Of a DNA stretch of 64,000 nucleotides, positions 50,982-59,702 are shown in pieces. The notes below the pieces were generated by a model. The model saw only the letters and a list, made by a program, of their open reading frames with translations, searched no databases and was not told the DNA's origin. The position numbers were made by a program, and so were the translations under genes. Every line of letters starts with the position of its first letter. Within the stretch, counting starts at the first letter, position 1. Source of the stretch: Citrobacter youngae ATCC 29220 (GTDB taxonomy: Bacteria; Pseudomonadota; Gammaproteobacteria; Enterobacterales; Enterobacteriaceae); the NCBI RefSeq assembly GCF_000155975.1, contig NZ_GG730300.1:412159-476158 (forward strand), given 5' to 3'.

Positions 50982-53294
50982 TTAAAAACTATAATTAAAA
51001 CCAATTGTTCCAGTCCACGGCGATTCCATCCCATTACCTTTCTCGTAATTTATGCTGGCGTAAATATGCATTTGCTGCGTAAGAGCTGTGCTGATGCCTG
51101 CCTGATAACTTCCTCTTGTTCCGGCAATATCGTTATTGAAATTATCGTCATTAACTGTGACCGGGTTGTTATGCACAAACTCCTGCTCCAGCGAGACTTT
51201 CAGCCACGGAATGAACTGCATACCACTGCGAGTAGTAATATTCTGGCGCAGCCGGAACCCGACTTGTCCCAGCGCGGATTTAGCCGTGCCGGGATGTGCC
51301 TGCATACCGTTAGACAGCCTGTAATCATTGCTTTGCGAAATGAAGCCAGTGAAACCGACAAAAGGGGAGAGGGTGGTCCTGGCAAATCTGGCGTCATACC
51401 CGGCAATCAGGCTGCCACCCAAGCCGGGGATGGTGTAACTGCCGTCGGCATGGCCGCCGGAACTCATGCGGGCATTAAGGTGCTGGTTAAACAGATTGCC
51501 TTTCAGCATTCCGTCCAGCCAGAAACGACTTTGATCATAATAGCTGGCGTATAACGCGGCGCTGTAACTGTCTACTGAACCGTCGCTGTTGTTGGCGAGA
51601 TCAAGATCGGAACGGCTGTAGCCGCCTGCAATACCGAGTGTAAGCAGGCCAGTCTGGCGAGGAAGACTTCTGTCATAGCCCATCATCAGCCCACCGAGCC
51701 GCTGGCGATAGGCTGCATTGCCTGTGCGGTTAACGTCAAAACGATTACTCAGCGCCTGCACCCATAGCTCTCCCTGATGCGGACGGGAACGAGTAACGTC
51801 CAGGCGGGTTTGCAACGCACTGGCTTCGGCCTGAAAAATGGTGGGAGTGACATTTGCCATCGCCAGAACGGCTTTAGTTGATGGCGTGGGAGTTGCCTGC
51901 GGCGTCAGCGACCAGTTGCCCTGATCGTCGGGAGTGAGGCCATATTCCCAGGTGCCGATATCTACCTGCTGGTTTGGGTTCAACAGCGTAAACTGCGCGT
52001 CTCCACCTCCGGTTTGTACGACCTGTAGTGACTGTGGAGCAGCGGGGGATTCGCCAGTGTCGTTTATCCAGATCCCAAAATCACCGTTGGCTTCCCCGGA
52101 GACGTTAATCATATCGCCCTGTTGTGCGGCGATATTGGTATTCATCCAGAAATTGCCGTTGCCAGAGAGCGTTTCCATACTCAGTGTGGCGAAGGAGGTT
52201 GAGTCAAACAGCACCGTACCGCCATTCATCTCCAGACCTGCAATCTGATAATTATGCGGGCCAGCATCACTTCCGTTTTGCAGGGAAAGTACTCCATCCA
52301 GCGCTAAGGTCAGGCCGGAGGTTTTTGCGCCCTCGTGAAGTATCAGTTGGCCACTGCTACCCACTGAACCGGTGCCTGTCAGGGTTGCCTGGCTGCTGAC
52401 GTTCATCAGCCCATAAAGCCAGAAGCTATCCAGAGCACCATCATTTATTTGGGCACTGCCGCCTTGGGCAATGGTGAGCTGGTGGGAGAGGCCATAACCG
52501 CTCAGCGTGTATTGCCCGCCGGACTGCACCGTAGTGTTTTCATCGAGTCCGCCCTGATTTTGCATCACGCCGTAAACCAAAGTGTCATCTGCGGTGCCGC
52601 GATACCAGGCCGAAGGCTGGCTGTCGGTGACGACATTGTAGTGCCATGTGCCGGTGACGATTAATGTGCCGCCATCATTGACCTTGCTACCTTCGCTTGT
52701 CCCGCCGTTGCTGACCTGCTGAATACCACCGCTTTGTATAACGGCATCACGGGAAAAGGCAGTGTTACGAGTTTCGTAAGGATAGTTCCAGCCGGTATCC
52801 AGTTCGCCACCTGCTTCAATAACCGTATTCGTGTCGATGCCGTAGCGATTAACGATCAGGCCGCCAGCACCGACGGTGGTATTAACAATCTGGCCGCCTT
52901 GGTCTGGGTCTTTGACGCCATTGTTTCCAGCGTTAACGTAAACCTGTCCGCCACTATCCACATAGGTGTTTTCAGCATAACCGTTCACCTGTAGATCTCC
53001 ATTGGCGGTTATCTGTGTGTCATAAGCGCTGCCGCCCGGTTCCAGAAATAGCTCACCGTGATCGGTAACAGTGATGTGATTGGTTTGCCCGCCATCGCCA
53101 ACGTAGCTATAGGCATAGGGGCCAGTGATGGTGGAGTCAGTTAGTGTGCCATAAACATGCTGATTACCTTTTGAGCCATCAACAACATCGCCAGAAACAG
53201 TATTTCCGGCGTTAATTTGGGTGTGGTAATCCGCTTCGGCAGATAACGAGAGAAACGGCAGCGTCAGTGTTATCAGGTAGAGAACGAGTTTCAT
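50982..53294 (-). CDS. AIDA-type autotransporter adhesin, complete
   Basis: The 770-aa protein has a signal peptide (MKLVLYLITLTLPFLSLSAEA), a passenger of degenerate 15-25-residue repeats (about 25-480; VSGDVVDGSKGNQHVYGTL, TQITANGDLQVNGYAENTYV, NTVIEAGGELDTG) as in AIDA-I or antigen-43 beta helices, and a C-terminal beta barrel (about 505-770: RSRPHQGELWVQALSNRFDV, GLMMGYDRSLPRQTGLLTLG) ending in GFNYSF, the phenylalanine signature for outer-membrane insertion. It should display a surface adhesin that promotes aggregation or attachment. A broken copy of its first 120 codons and its upstream region sits at 57.15-57.6 kb beyond the retron. I see no phase-variation repeat in its promoter. Confidence 0.9.
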   Translation of the reverse strand: MKLVLYLITLTLPFLSLSAEADYHTQINAGNTVSGDVVDGSKGNQHVYGTLTDSTITGPYAYSYVGDGGQTNHITVTDHGELFLEPGGSAYDTQITANGDLQVNGYAENTYVDSGGQVYVNAGNNGVKDPDQGGQIVNTTVGAGGLIVNRYGIDTNTVIEAGGELDTGWNYPYETRNTAFSRDAVIQSGGIQQVSNGGTSEGSKVNDGGTLIVTGTWHYNVVTDSQPSAWYRGTADDTLVYGVMQNQGGLDENTTVQSGGQYTLSGYGLSHQLTIAQGGSAQINDGALDSFWLYGLMNVSSQATLTGTGSVGSSGQLILHEGAKTSGLTLALDGVLSLQNGSDAGPHNYQIAGLEMNGGTVLFDSTSFATLSMETLSGNGNFWMNTNIAAQQGDMINVSGEANGDFGIWINDTGESPAAPQSLQVVQTGGGDAQFTLLNPNQQVDIGTWEYGLTPDDQGNWSLTPQATPTPSTKAVLAMANVTPTIFQAEASALQTRLDVTRSRPHQGELWVQALSNRFDVNRTGNAAYRQRLGGLMMGYDRSLPRQTGLLTLGIAGGYSRSDLDLANNSDGSVDSYSAALYASYYDQSRFWLDGMLKGNLFNQHLNARMSSGGHADGSYTIPGLGGSLIAGYDARFARTTLSPFVGFTGFISQSNDYRLSNGMQAHPGTAKSALGQVGFRLRQNITTRSGMQFIPWLKVSLEQEFVHNNPVTVNDDNFNNDIAGTRGSYQAGISTALTQQMHIYASINYEKGNGMESPWTGTIGFNYSF

Positions 53295-53572
53295 TGGGAT
53301 CTCCTGGCAGCGATTGTGCTGGAGTCTGGGGAAATCCCGAAGGGACGAACAGGTTGTTTTGTATATGGGACGTGGAAGTTTTTGCGGAATGTAGTTAGGG
53401 TAATCGATACTAATTCAGTCTTTTTGATATAGATTCTAAACCATTTTTTCACTGTTTTATGGTGTAGTTAAGTATAACAAGCTTACATTTATAAGCTTGT
53501 TATAGGGCGTTTTTGTGATTTTAAATTTCAACTGCGTGGGGCTAATAATTTGTAAGTTAAGTGTTGACATTA
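53295..53572. other. Junction between autotransporter promoter and retron 3' end
   Basis: Positions 53295-53400 are the autotransporter upstream region; the same sequence, diverged, occurs at 57516-57605. Positions 53474-53485 (ATAACAAGCTTA) and 53492-53503 (TAAGCTTGTTAT) form a perfect 12-bp hairpin, a likely terminator or barrier at the downstream end of the retron. Composition becomes AT-rich from about 53400. Confidence 0.5.
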
Positions 53573-54676
53573 TTAAGGAATGCTATCTTCCAGTTCTTTT
53601 ACTAATTTTTTTGCGGATTTTAAGAATTTCTCATCAATGGATTTATATTTTTCATTGAATTTTATAATGGAAACCAAATATGATCTGTAACCTTTTATTT
53701 TATTTTGTAATTGATCTGTTGCATATCTATTGTAAAAAGTATAGTTATTGGTGTACTTTGGTTTAAAACTTTTTCTATTTAAATTGAAAACATTCTCCAT
53801 AATATATATAGGTGATTTTCCTTGTCTGAGTAATGCTGTCATTTTTTTTATTATTTTTGTTTTTTTATTCGATACCCGTATGGTTCCAATAGGAGCATCT
53901 TTATAGAAAAACATATTAAATAGTTTTTTTTGCTTTGTGTTTTGAATTACATATCCATTTAAAGATATCGTGTTTTCGCTAGCAGTTCTCTTGCTTTTTT
54001 TCAATCTGAGAGATAGAGTGGAAATAAAAATAGATATTTCTCTCTCAAATTGCTCTCCATGGATAAAATTGCTTTTGGCTGAAGAGAATAATAGATCATC
54101 GGCGTATCTGCTATATTCAATATTCTTATCTTCACAGTACTTTTGAATTAAAATATCTACTTTTCGGAAGATTATATTTGATATAACAGGGGATGAAGAA
54201 AAACCAATTGGAAGGATTTCTTTATCTCTTAACTCAGAATCAGACAGGCTTTTGCTTGTCTTATGTAATACAGCCATAAGAGCAATATCTAATGCTGAAT
54301 ATTTTTCTTCTTTCTTGGTATTGCTAAAATAAACTTTAAAAAGAGATTTAACTTCTGAAGCAGGAATAGAGTGAAAGAATTTTTTGATATCTAGCCTTAG
54401 AAAAAAATAACCTTTGATATGTGGGTTTAGAAAATCAAAATATGATTTTCCTTGTACAAATCCGCAGGCTGAAGAGTTAATTGGTATTTGTGAAAGAATA
54501 AATTTAGTGATTCTTTCATTTATTTTCCGATGATCTGAGTCCTTTTCAATTTCAAAAAAAACATCAGGGCCAACTTCTCGTTCTGTAACGCTTGGTGTGA
54601 ATTCATTGAAGAGAGCTGAATTCCCTTTAAGAATAGCATTCTTAAAAAAATCATCGCTGAGAATTTTATTTTTCAT
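53573..54676 (-). CDS. Retron reverse transcriptase
   Basis: The 367-aa protein is a reverse transcriptase: the first catalytic aspartate is D96 in FFLRLDIKKFFHSIPAS, and the YADD box is Y191-D194 in YSRYADDLLFSS. PIGFSSSPVISNIIF is the domain-4 motif (G-x-x-x-S-P). FEREISIFISTLSLRLKKSK and TISLNGYVIQ match domains 6-7, with a C-terminal thumb. Size and motifs are those of bacterial retron enzymes. The start codon lies four bases from a 14-bp inverted repeat that closes the putative msr-msd RNA. The gene order ATPase/TOPRIM effector, RNA, reverse transcriptase, all on one strand, makes a three-part retron. Confidence 0.92.
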   Translation of the reverse strand: MKNKILSDDFFKNAILKGNSALFNEFTPSVTEREVGPDVFFEIEKDSDHRKINERITKFILSQIPINSSACGFVQGKSYFDFLNPHIKGYFFLRLDIKKFFHSIPASEVKSLFKVYFSNTKKEEKYSALDIALMAVLHKTSKSLSDSELRDKEILPIGFSSSPVISNIIFRKVDILIQKYCEDKNIEYSRYADDLLFSSAKSNFIHGEQFEREISIFISTLSLRLKKSKRTASENTISLNGYVIQNTKQKKLFNMFFYKDAPIGTIRVSNKKTKIIKKMTALLRQGKSPIYIMENVFNLNRKSFKPKYTNNYTFYNRYATDQLQNKIKGYRSYLVSIIKFNEKYKSIDEKFLKSAKKLVKELEDSIP

Positions 54677-54679
54677 ATT

Positions 54680-54879
54680 GCTTCAACCCGATACAAATGA
54701 ACAACATTACACCGTAGGTGTGACTCATCGGTTACACTAATACGAGTGACTAGGTTAGTCACTATTGGGACTATGCTTAAAGCCAAAAAGCAACTTTCAC
54801 TTAATGGCATCAAACTGGAGGAGCAAGCCCTCAGATACTCGTAAAAACTCATATCTCCCCTCTACTATCGGGTTGAAGC
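54680..54879 (-). ncRNA. Retron msr-msd non-coding RNA (predicted)
   Basis: The region is bracketed by a perfect 14-bp inverted repeat: GCTTCAACCCGATA at 54680-54693 and TATCGGGTTGAAGC at 54866-54879, the expected a2/a1 pair. Inside, on the minus strand, there are hairpins: an msr-like four-bp stem with seven-base loop (54818-54821/54829-54832), an eight-bp stem with a three-base loop (54745-54752/54756-54763, AGTGACTA with TAGTCACT), and a five-bp stem (54709-54713/54717-54721), the last two likely in msd. The a1 arm lies in the 3' end of the effector gene; a2 abuts the reverse transcriptase start. The branching guanosine cannot be placed from sequence alone. Confidence 0.8.
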
Positions 54880-56969
54880 CTTCTGATGATATCATATAAC
54901 TCAGGGAAATAAACCTTAAAAACACTTCCGAAAGATTTATTTTCAGCTTTAGATTGATTTGCTATGTGTTCAACTGCGTAGTTTATAAAATTAGTAGTCC
55001 AACCATCTGTTTTGTCCAGATCTTTGTTAGCTATTGAATGTTCTTCAATGAAATTCATTAAAACTTTTGCTCTCGTCGATGTCTTTTTAAGTCTATCATT
55101 AAGAGGCTGACATTTCTGGATTGCTTGTTTATAAGCATTGAAATTGAAATGCTTATAGTCTATCAGAGTTTTTGTTTTTCCATTGAAAATGACCCTGAAA
55201 TAATCTGCTAATAATTCCGGAGTTAAGTACTTGCGTGTTTTAATTTTGAGTTTATCTATTATGCTGATATCAAAGTCATATTTTTTTGCAGCCCATTTAT
55301 AAAATAGTATTAAACTGTCATTCTGTATCAAGCACCCTTCAATTGTAGTTCTGTTTATGTAAATATTTTTTAAAAGTAGTCTTTTCTTTATGGCGTTAAA
55401 GATATCTTCAAATTCAGAATCAAATGAAAAATTCTGTGTGGTTAAATTAACATCTAGTTTTTTATTTATACACCTTATAAGGTAGGATGTATTATTCATT
55501 AATTCTCTATGTATTTTACTGAATCCTAGTTTATGTTTCTTTAATTCCTCCTCAAGGATTGTTTTTTCAAAACTGAAATACTCTCCATTCTTTTTATAAT
55601 TAATGGTAAATGAACCAACCCCACCATTAATCGAAATGGCTTTGTCAGCATCAAATAAAAACATGTAGGGTATAGACGAGTTAGAATAAGAGGGATTTAT
55701 CCTTTCCCCGATAACATTGCTACTACTTTTATATACATCAATATTTTTGAGATGAGGGAAATATTCAGCGAGCTTCATGTTCCCGAATATTTCGAGCTCT
55801 GTTTCTCCCTCAACAAATAAGATGTAATCGCTAAAAAACAATCGGGCTTCGTTATCACTAAATATATTTATAAAACTTTCATTATCATAGGTTGAATTTA
55901 GTGTCCTTATTGATGTAGATGATTCTTTATTTTTTCGAAAACAATAGACTCTTTGTCTATCTCTAAATTTTTTGATTACTTCTTTAATTATATTGGGAGA
56001 GTGGGTTGCTATAAATACTTTAGGTCTGGTTACTTTATTATTTCGTCCTGAATTATATTTATACTTACTATACACATCGTGAATCAGGACTTCGTTCATC
56101 TTTGGATGTAATCCAAGCTCTGGCTCATCAATGAATATAAATGGAGTAATATATTCTCTGCGTGAAATTGTAATTAATATATTAAGATATGTTTTTATAA
56201 AATGAAAAGAGTTTGTTCCGTCTGAATGAAGCTTTAAGTCTCTTTCGTCTATTTCAAAATTATATCCTTTCAGACCAGCCTTAATATAACTAAGGATTTT
56301 TTCTTTTTGAGTACTCGGTTTTGTAAATATATTATCATTGAGCTCTTTAATGTAATTTTTGTATGAGCTATCACCATTGGTATTAATAGACTCATCAAAA
56401 AATGTAATAATGGAATCTTCACTAATAGTTGATAAGTTGAATGATTTAATTCTTGATATTAGATCCCATAAACTATCCCACTCATGTAAATTCATGTGCC
56501 TGGGTTCAATATGGAAAAAGGGGTATAGATACAATATTAGATTTAATGTTTGCTTATCGTTCGTAGACCATTTAACTTTGCCATCATTATAAATGTTCAA
56601 TGAAAGGGTAAAAGTGGTATGATCATCATCATACTTTGTAAGTGAAAAAACACTTCTTTTATGTATAGGAATTAGTTTTCTGACAATGAATGAAAAATAT
56701 TTATTCGATGGTTGTCTTCTTGCAATCCTAAAAATCCGGGTGGTATCAAACGTAATTGATATTGTTCCTTTGTATGAATAGTTAGAATTCAGTCTCGGGG
56801 GTAATTCTTCTTTCCCTTCTAATTTATTGTAGAAAAATTTAAGAGTCTTTAGTAAATTTGATTTACCAACGTTATTTCTACCAACAATGCAATTAATATC
56901 ATTTAGTTCGTCAATTTCAATTTCATCAAAAGAAAGTAAGTTTGTTATTTTAATTTTTTGTATTGTCAT
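54849..56969 (-). CDS. OLD-family ATPase/TOPRIM nuclease, retron effector
   Basis: The 706-aa protein has an ABC/SMC-type ATPase head: Walker A GRNNVGKSNLLK (30-41) and ITPFIFIDEPELGLHPKMNE as Walker B with downstream His-loop VFIATHSPNI, then a TOPRIM domain with LFVEGETELEIFG (acidic first motif) and MFLFDADKAIS (DxD). This is the OLD nuclease layout found as effector of type I-B retrons such as Eco8. The reverse-transcribed DNA would normally hold it inactive until phage attack. It is upstream of the ncRNA, which overlaps the last 31 bases of its coding sequence. AT-rich, like the reverse transcriptase. Confidence 0.88.
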   Translation of the reverse strand: MTIQKIKITNLLSFDEIEIDELNDINCIVGRNNVGKSNLLKTLKFFYNKLEGKEELPPRLNSNYSYKGTISITFDTTRIFRIARRQPSNKYFSFIVRKLIPIHKRSVFSLTKYDDDHTTFTLSLNIYNDGKVKWSTNDKQTLNLILYLYPFFHIEPRHMNLHEWDSLWDLISRIKSFNLSTISEDSIITFFDESINTNGDSSYKNYIKELNDNIFTKPSTQKEKILSYIKAGLKGYNFEIDERDLKLHSDGTNSFHFIKTYLNILITISRREYITPFIFIDEPELGLHPKMNEVLIHDVYSKYKYNSGRNNKVTRPKVFIATHSPNIIKEVIKKFRDRQRVYCFRKNKESSTSIRTLNSTYDNESFINIFSDNEARLFFSDYILFVEGETELEIFGNMKLAEYFPHLKNIDVYKSSSNVIGERINPSYSNSSIPYMFLFDADKAISINGGVGSFTINYKKNGEYFSFEKTILEEELKKHKLGFSKIHRELMNNTSYLIRCINKKLDVNLTTQNFSFDSEFEDIFNAIKKRLLLKNIYINRTTIEGCLIQNDSLILFYKWAAKKYDFDISIIDKLKIKTRKYLTPELLADYFRVIFNGKTKTLIDYKHFNFNAYKQAIQKCQPLNDRLKKTSTRAKVLMNFIEEHSIANKDLDKTDGWTTNFINYAVEHIANQSKAENKSFGSVFKVYFPELYDIIRRLQPDSRGEI

Positions 56970-57151
56970 AATAACGTACTCAAAATTATTTATTTGTATT
57001 ATATCATTTTTTTTGTGTATTGCATATAGTTACTAAGGCAGTAGCTAGTTATTTTGTTTTCTGTGATCCTGTGGTTATTTTATAATTAATTAAGTTGACG
57101 GGGATATTGTTAGTATTAATAGTAGTATAAAATATTTTGAAAGGTTAATTA

Positions 57152-57515
57152 GTACTGTTGACGCTATTTCCTCCTGGGTTAATGTAAACTTGTCTGTCGC
57201 TATCCACATAGGTGTTTTCAGCATAACTGTTCACTTGTAGATCGCTATCGGCGGTTTTCTGCATGTCATAAGTGTTGCCGCTGGTTCCAGAATTAGCTCA
57301 CCGTTATTGGTAACAGTTATGTGACTAGTTTGCCCGCCACTGCCACCGTATCTATAGAATTATGAACCGATGAGCGTAGAGTCAGTAAGTGCGCCGTGAC
57401 CCTTTGAGCCTTCAACAACATTGTCAGAAACAGTATTTCCGGTGCTAATCCGGTTATGGTAATTCGCTCTTGTAGATAACGTGATAAGCGGCAGCATGTA
57501 AGGGCCGAGTTTCAT
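57152..57515 (-). pseudogene. Truncated, frameshifted second autotransporter copy
   Basis: The minus strand from ATG 57515 reads MKLGPYMLPLITLSTRANYH, then VSDNVVEGSKG and LTDSTLIGS before a stop, matching the intact autotransporter start with substitutions and deletions. DNA similarity to 52912-53294 continues to about 57152 past the stop, and also upstream over 57516-57605. The rest of the gene, including the barrel, is absent. It is a relic of a second autotransporter gene, cut where the retron begins. Confidence 0.88.
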
Positions 57516-57623
57516 TAGGGGCTTCCTGTAGCGATTGTGCTGAAGCCTGGGGAATTCCCGGAGGGGCGAACAAGTCGTTTTGGATTTGAGCCGGGGAAGT
57601 GTCAGTGGAATGTTGTGGGTACA

Positions 57624-57746
57624 TCATCCTTTTACCAATTGGTTTATAGGATATTGATAGGTGTTTATGTGATGCCAGTGGCATCACCCTTTTACCTATT
57701 GATTGGCGATGGATCGATAGGCGTTTATGTGATGCCACTGACATCA
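57624..57746. repeat. 60-bp tandem repeat, related to the element at 50.2 kb
   Basis: Two units with a 60-bp period: CATCCTTTTACCAATTGG and CATCACCCTTTTACCTATTG both lead to GATAGG and to (G/C)G-TTTATGTGATGCCA. The TGATGCCA-N-TG(G/A)CATCA palindrome lies at 57670-57686 and 57730-57746. A third diverged unit lies 7.4 kb away at 50195-50248. Confidence 0.85.
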
Positions 57747-57807
57747 AAGCGTATTTTTGTCACTCTTGGCATAAGCATCTGGCGTTAGAATTAATTCACA
57801 TCTTTTC

Positions 57808-57835
57808 TTCAAGTTTTTCGCGCGAAAAACTTGAA
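57808..57835. promoter_or_regulatory. 28-bp perfect palindrome, candidate parS-like or operator site
   Basis: The sequence is perfectly symmetric about the centre of CGCGCG; the left half reads TTCAAGTTTTTCGC and the right half is its exact reverse complement. It has no loop, so it is less likely to be a terminator than a protein-binding site. It lies between the repeat cluster and the hip operon, 3.7 kb from the parB-like gene. Confidence 0.6.
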
Positions 57836-57924
57836 TTGAGGATTGGGTTACCATTCTGGCTTTATCATTTCCCCGTTCCAGAATGCTGCTGATGAGAACT
57901 CATCAGATAAGGAGCCCTCTTTTT

Positions 57925-58022
57925 ACAGCTTATAGGGTGTTTTATTATTTTAACAGCTTATAGGCTGTATTTTGCATTTACAGCTTATAGGATGTATTGT
58001 TTAAAAACAGCTTATAGACTGT
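57925..58022. promoter_or_regulatory. Four-copy HipB-type operator array upstream of hipBA
   Basis: Four near-identical 16-bp imperfect palindromes of form ACAGCTTATAG-N2-TGT start at 57925, 57953, 57980 and 58007 (spacing 28, 27, 27 bp). The array ends 30 bp before the HipB start, so it should cover the promoter and allow cooperative autorepression. Confidence 0.85.
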
Positions 58023-58052
58023 ATCAGCGCCTCTAACAATGGTAAATGCCTT

Positions 58053-58358
58053 ATGAATACTGTTTATCCGTTGAAAACTTTGAATCAAATACGTCCATTG
58101 CTGATTGGCTTTCGCAAGGCTAATGGACTGACACAAAAGGAAGTTTCTGAAAGGTTAGGAGTAACTCAGCAAACCTATGCCCGACTGGAAGCGAATCCAG
58201 CCAGTGCCAGTATGGAGCGATTATTCAGGGTATTTACTGTGCTGGGTGTTGAAATGGTACTCTCTTCTGGACCACAGATACTTTCTTCGATGTCATCTTC
58301 AACAATGGAAGGGGCAGATAAGCAAATAGATTCACCTGCCAGACGGGAAAAATGGTGA
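58053..58358 (+). CDS. hipB: HipB-like antitoxin and autorepressor
   Basis: The 101-aa protein has an HTH_3 domain (residues about 15-70: LLIGFRKANGLTQKEVSERL, GVTQQTYARLEANPASASME, RLFRVFTVLGVEM). The C-terminal tail (about 75-101) is probably flexible, as in HipB. It is four bases upstream of hipA, the standard antitoxin-toxin order, and preceded by an array of four operator repeats. It should bind HipA and repress the operon. Confidence 0.9.
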   Translation: MNTVYPLKTLNQIRPLLIGFRKANGLTQKEVSERLGVTQQTYARLEANPASASMERLFRVFTVLGVEMVLSSGPQILSSMSSSTMEGADKQIDSPARREKW

Positions 58359-58362
58359 CGAT

Positions 58363-59691
58363 ATGCGTCGAACACAGCAGCGTTTAGCGATATGGATGAA
58401 TGGAATTCGGGTCGGATTCTGGGAGAAGATCAGAGGTGAGGATTCATTACAATACCTTCCAGAATGGATAGTTGATGAACAGGGAAGACCTTTATCGCTT
58501 TCTTTGCCTTTTACTCCTGGTAATCAGCTTTGGCGCGGTAATGTTGTTCGTGACTATTTTGATAATTTATTGCCTGACAGCGAAAGTATACGCAGGCGTT
58601 TAGCTATGCGTTACCAGGCTGAAAGCCTTGAGCCTTTTGATCTATTGGCTGAGCTGGGAAGAGACTGCGTTGGCGCAATACAGTTACTGAATGTTGATGA
58701 AGAGCCCACTGATTTATTTTCCGTAAATTATCGCCCACTTTCTGAAGCTGATATCGCCACTACATTGCGTAATACTACGGCGGCATCGTTGCCTGGTCGG
58801 CAGGACGAAACTGACGATTTGCGTTTATCAATTGCCGGTGCGCAGGAAAAAACGGCTTTATTGTGGCATGAAGAACAATGGTGTTTACCAGAAGGTAATA
58901 CCCCAACCACGCATATCTTCAAGCTACCGCTTGGGTTGGTTGGGAACATGCAAGCGGATATGAGTACATCGGTTGAAAATGAATGGCTGTGTTCTTTGCT
59001 TCTTGAGCACTACGGGATCCCTGTAGCAAAAACACAGATTGCGCAGTTTGAAGATCAGAAGGCATTAGTGGTTGATCGTTTCGACAGAAGATGGTCAGGC
59101 GATCGGCAATGGATCATTCGTTTGCCACAAGAGGATATGTGTCAGGCTTTAGGTGTTTCTCCATTACGAAAATACCAGTCTGATGGTGGGCCGGGTATTT
59201 CCGATATTATGGACATCTTGAGTCATTCAGATCAGGCTGAGCAGGACAAAGAGCAGTTCTTCAGGGCGCAAATTATTTTCTGGTTGTTGGCTGCTACTGA
59301 CGGCCATGCCAAAAATTTCAGTATCGCTATTGAGCCACAAAGTCATTACCACCTTACGCCTCTTTACGATGTTTTATCAGCATGGCCGGTAATTGGTCAT
59401 GGTAATAATCAGATTCACTGGCAGAGATGCAAACTGGCAATGGCTGTTCGCGGTAGCAGTAATTATTACCACATTTATAGAATTCAACGACGGCATTGGA
59501 TCAATCATGGTGAATTAAACGGATTGGGAAGACGACAAGTTGAGTCCATGATGGATGACATTATATCCAGCACGCCAGAAGTCATTGAGCGTGTATCTGC
59601 GTTGCTTCCAGAGTCGTTTCCACCTGAGCTTGCTGAGTGTATTTTTGATGGCATGCGGCAGCAGTGTGGGCGTTTGGCTGAAAGAGGGTAA
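58363..59691 (+). CDS. hipA: HipA-like serine/threonine kinase toxin
   Basis: The 442-aa protein is a full-length HipA. The N-terminal part (RLAIWMNGIRVGFWEKIRG, LPFTPGNQLWRGNVVRDYFD, NLLPDSESIRRRLAMRY) is the couple_hipA domain. The kinase part has the SIAGAQEKTALLW loop, ALVVDRFDRRW, and the catalytic ATDGHAKNFSI with D313 as probable base. HipA kinases phosphorylate glutamyl-tRNA synthetase (GltX) or related targets and cause growth arrest and persistence; HipB neutralises them. All motifs look intact, so the pair probably stabilises the ICE or serves as a defence module. Confidence 0.92.
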   Translation: MRRTQQRLAIWMNGIRVGFWEKIRGEDSLQYLPEWIVDEQGRPLSLSLPFTPGNQLWRGNVVRDYFDNLLPDSESIRRRLAMRYQAESLEPFDLLAELGRDCVGAIQLLNVDEEPTDLFSVNYRPLSEADIATTLRNTTAASLPGRQDETDDLRLSIAGAQEKTALLWHEEQWCLPEGNTPTTHIFKLPLGLVGNMQADMSTSVENEWLCSLLLEHYGIPVAKTQIAQFEDQKALVVDRFDRRWSGDRQWIIRLPQEDMCQALGVSPLRKYQSDGGPGISDIMDILSHSDQAEQDKEQFFRAQIIFWLLAATDGHAKNFSIAIEPQSHYHLTPLYDVLSAWPVIGHGNNQIHWQRCKLAMAVRGSSNYYHIYRIQRRHWINHGELNGLGRRQVESMMDDIISSTPEVIERVSALLPESFPPELAECIFDGMRQQCGRLAERG

Positions 59692-59702
59692 TTCACGGTA
59701 CT

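Noticed and set aside
57454-57747. 97-codon minus-strand frame with internal peptide repeat (ASHKRLSI / ASHKHLSI)
   Set aside because: The peptide repeat is only the translation of the 60-bp DNA tandem repeat, and the frame runs into the autotransporter relic.
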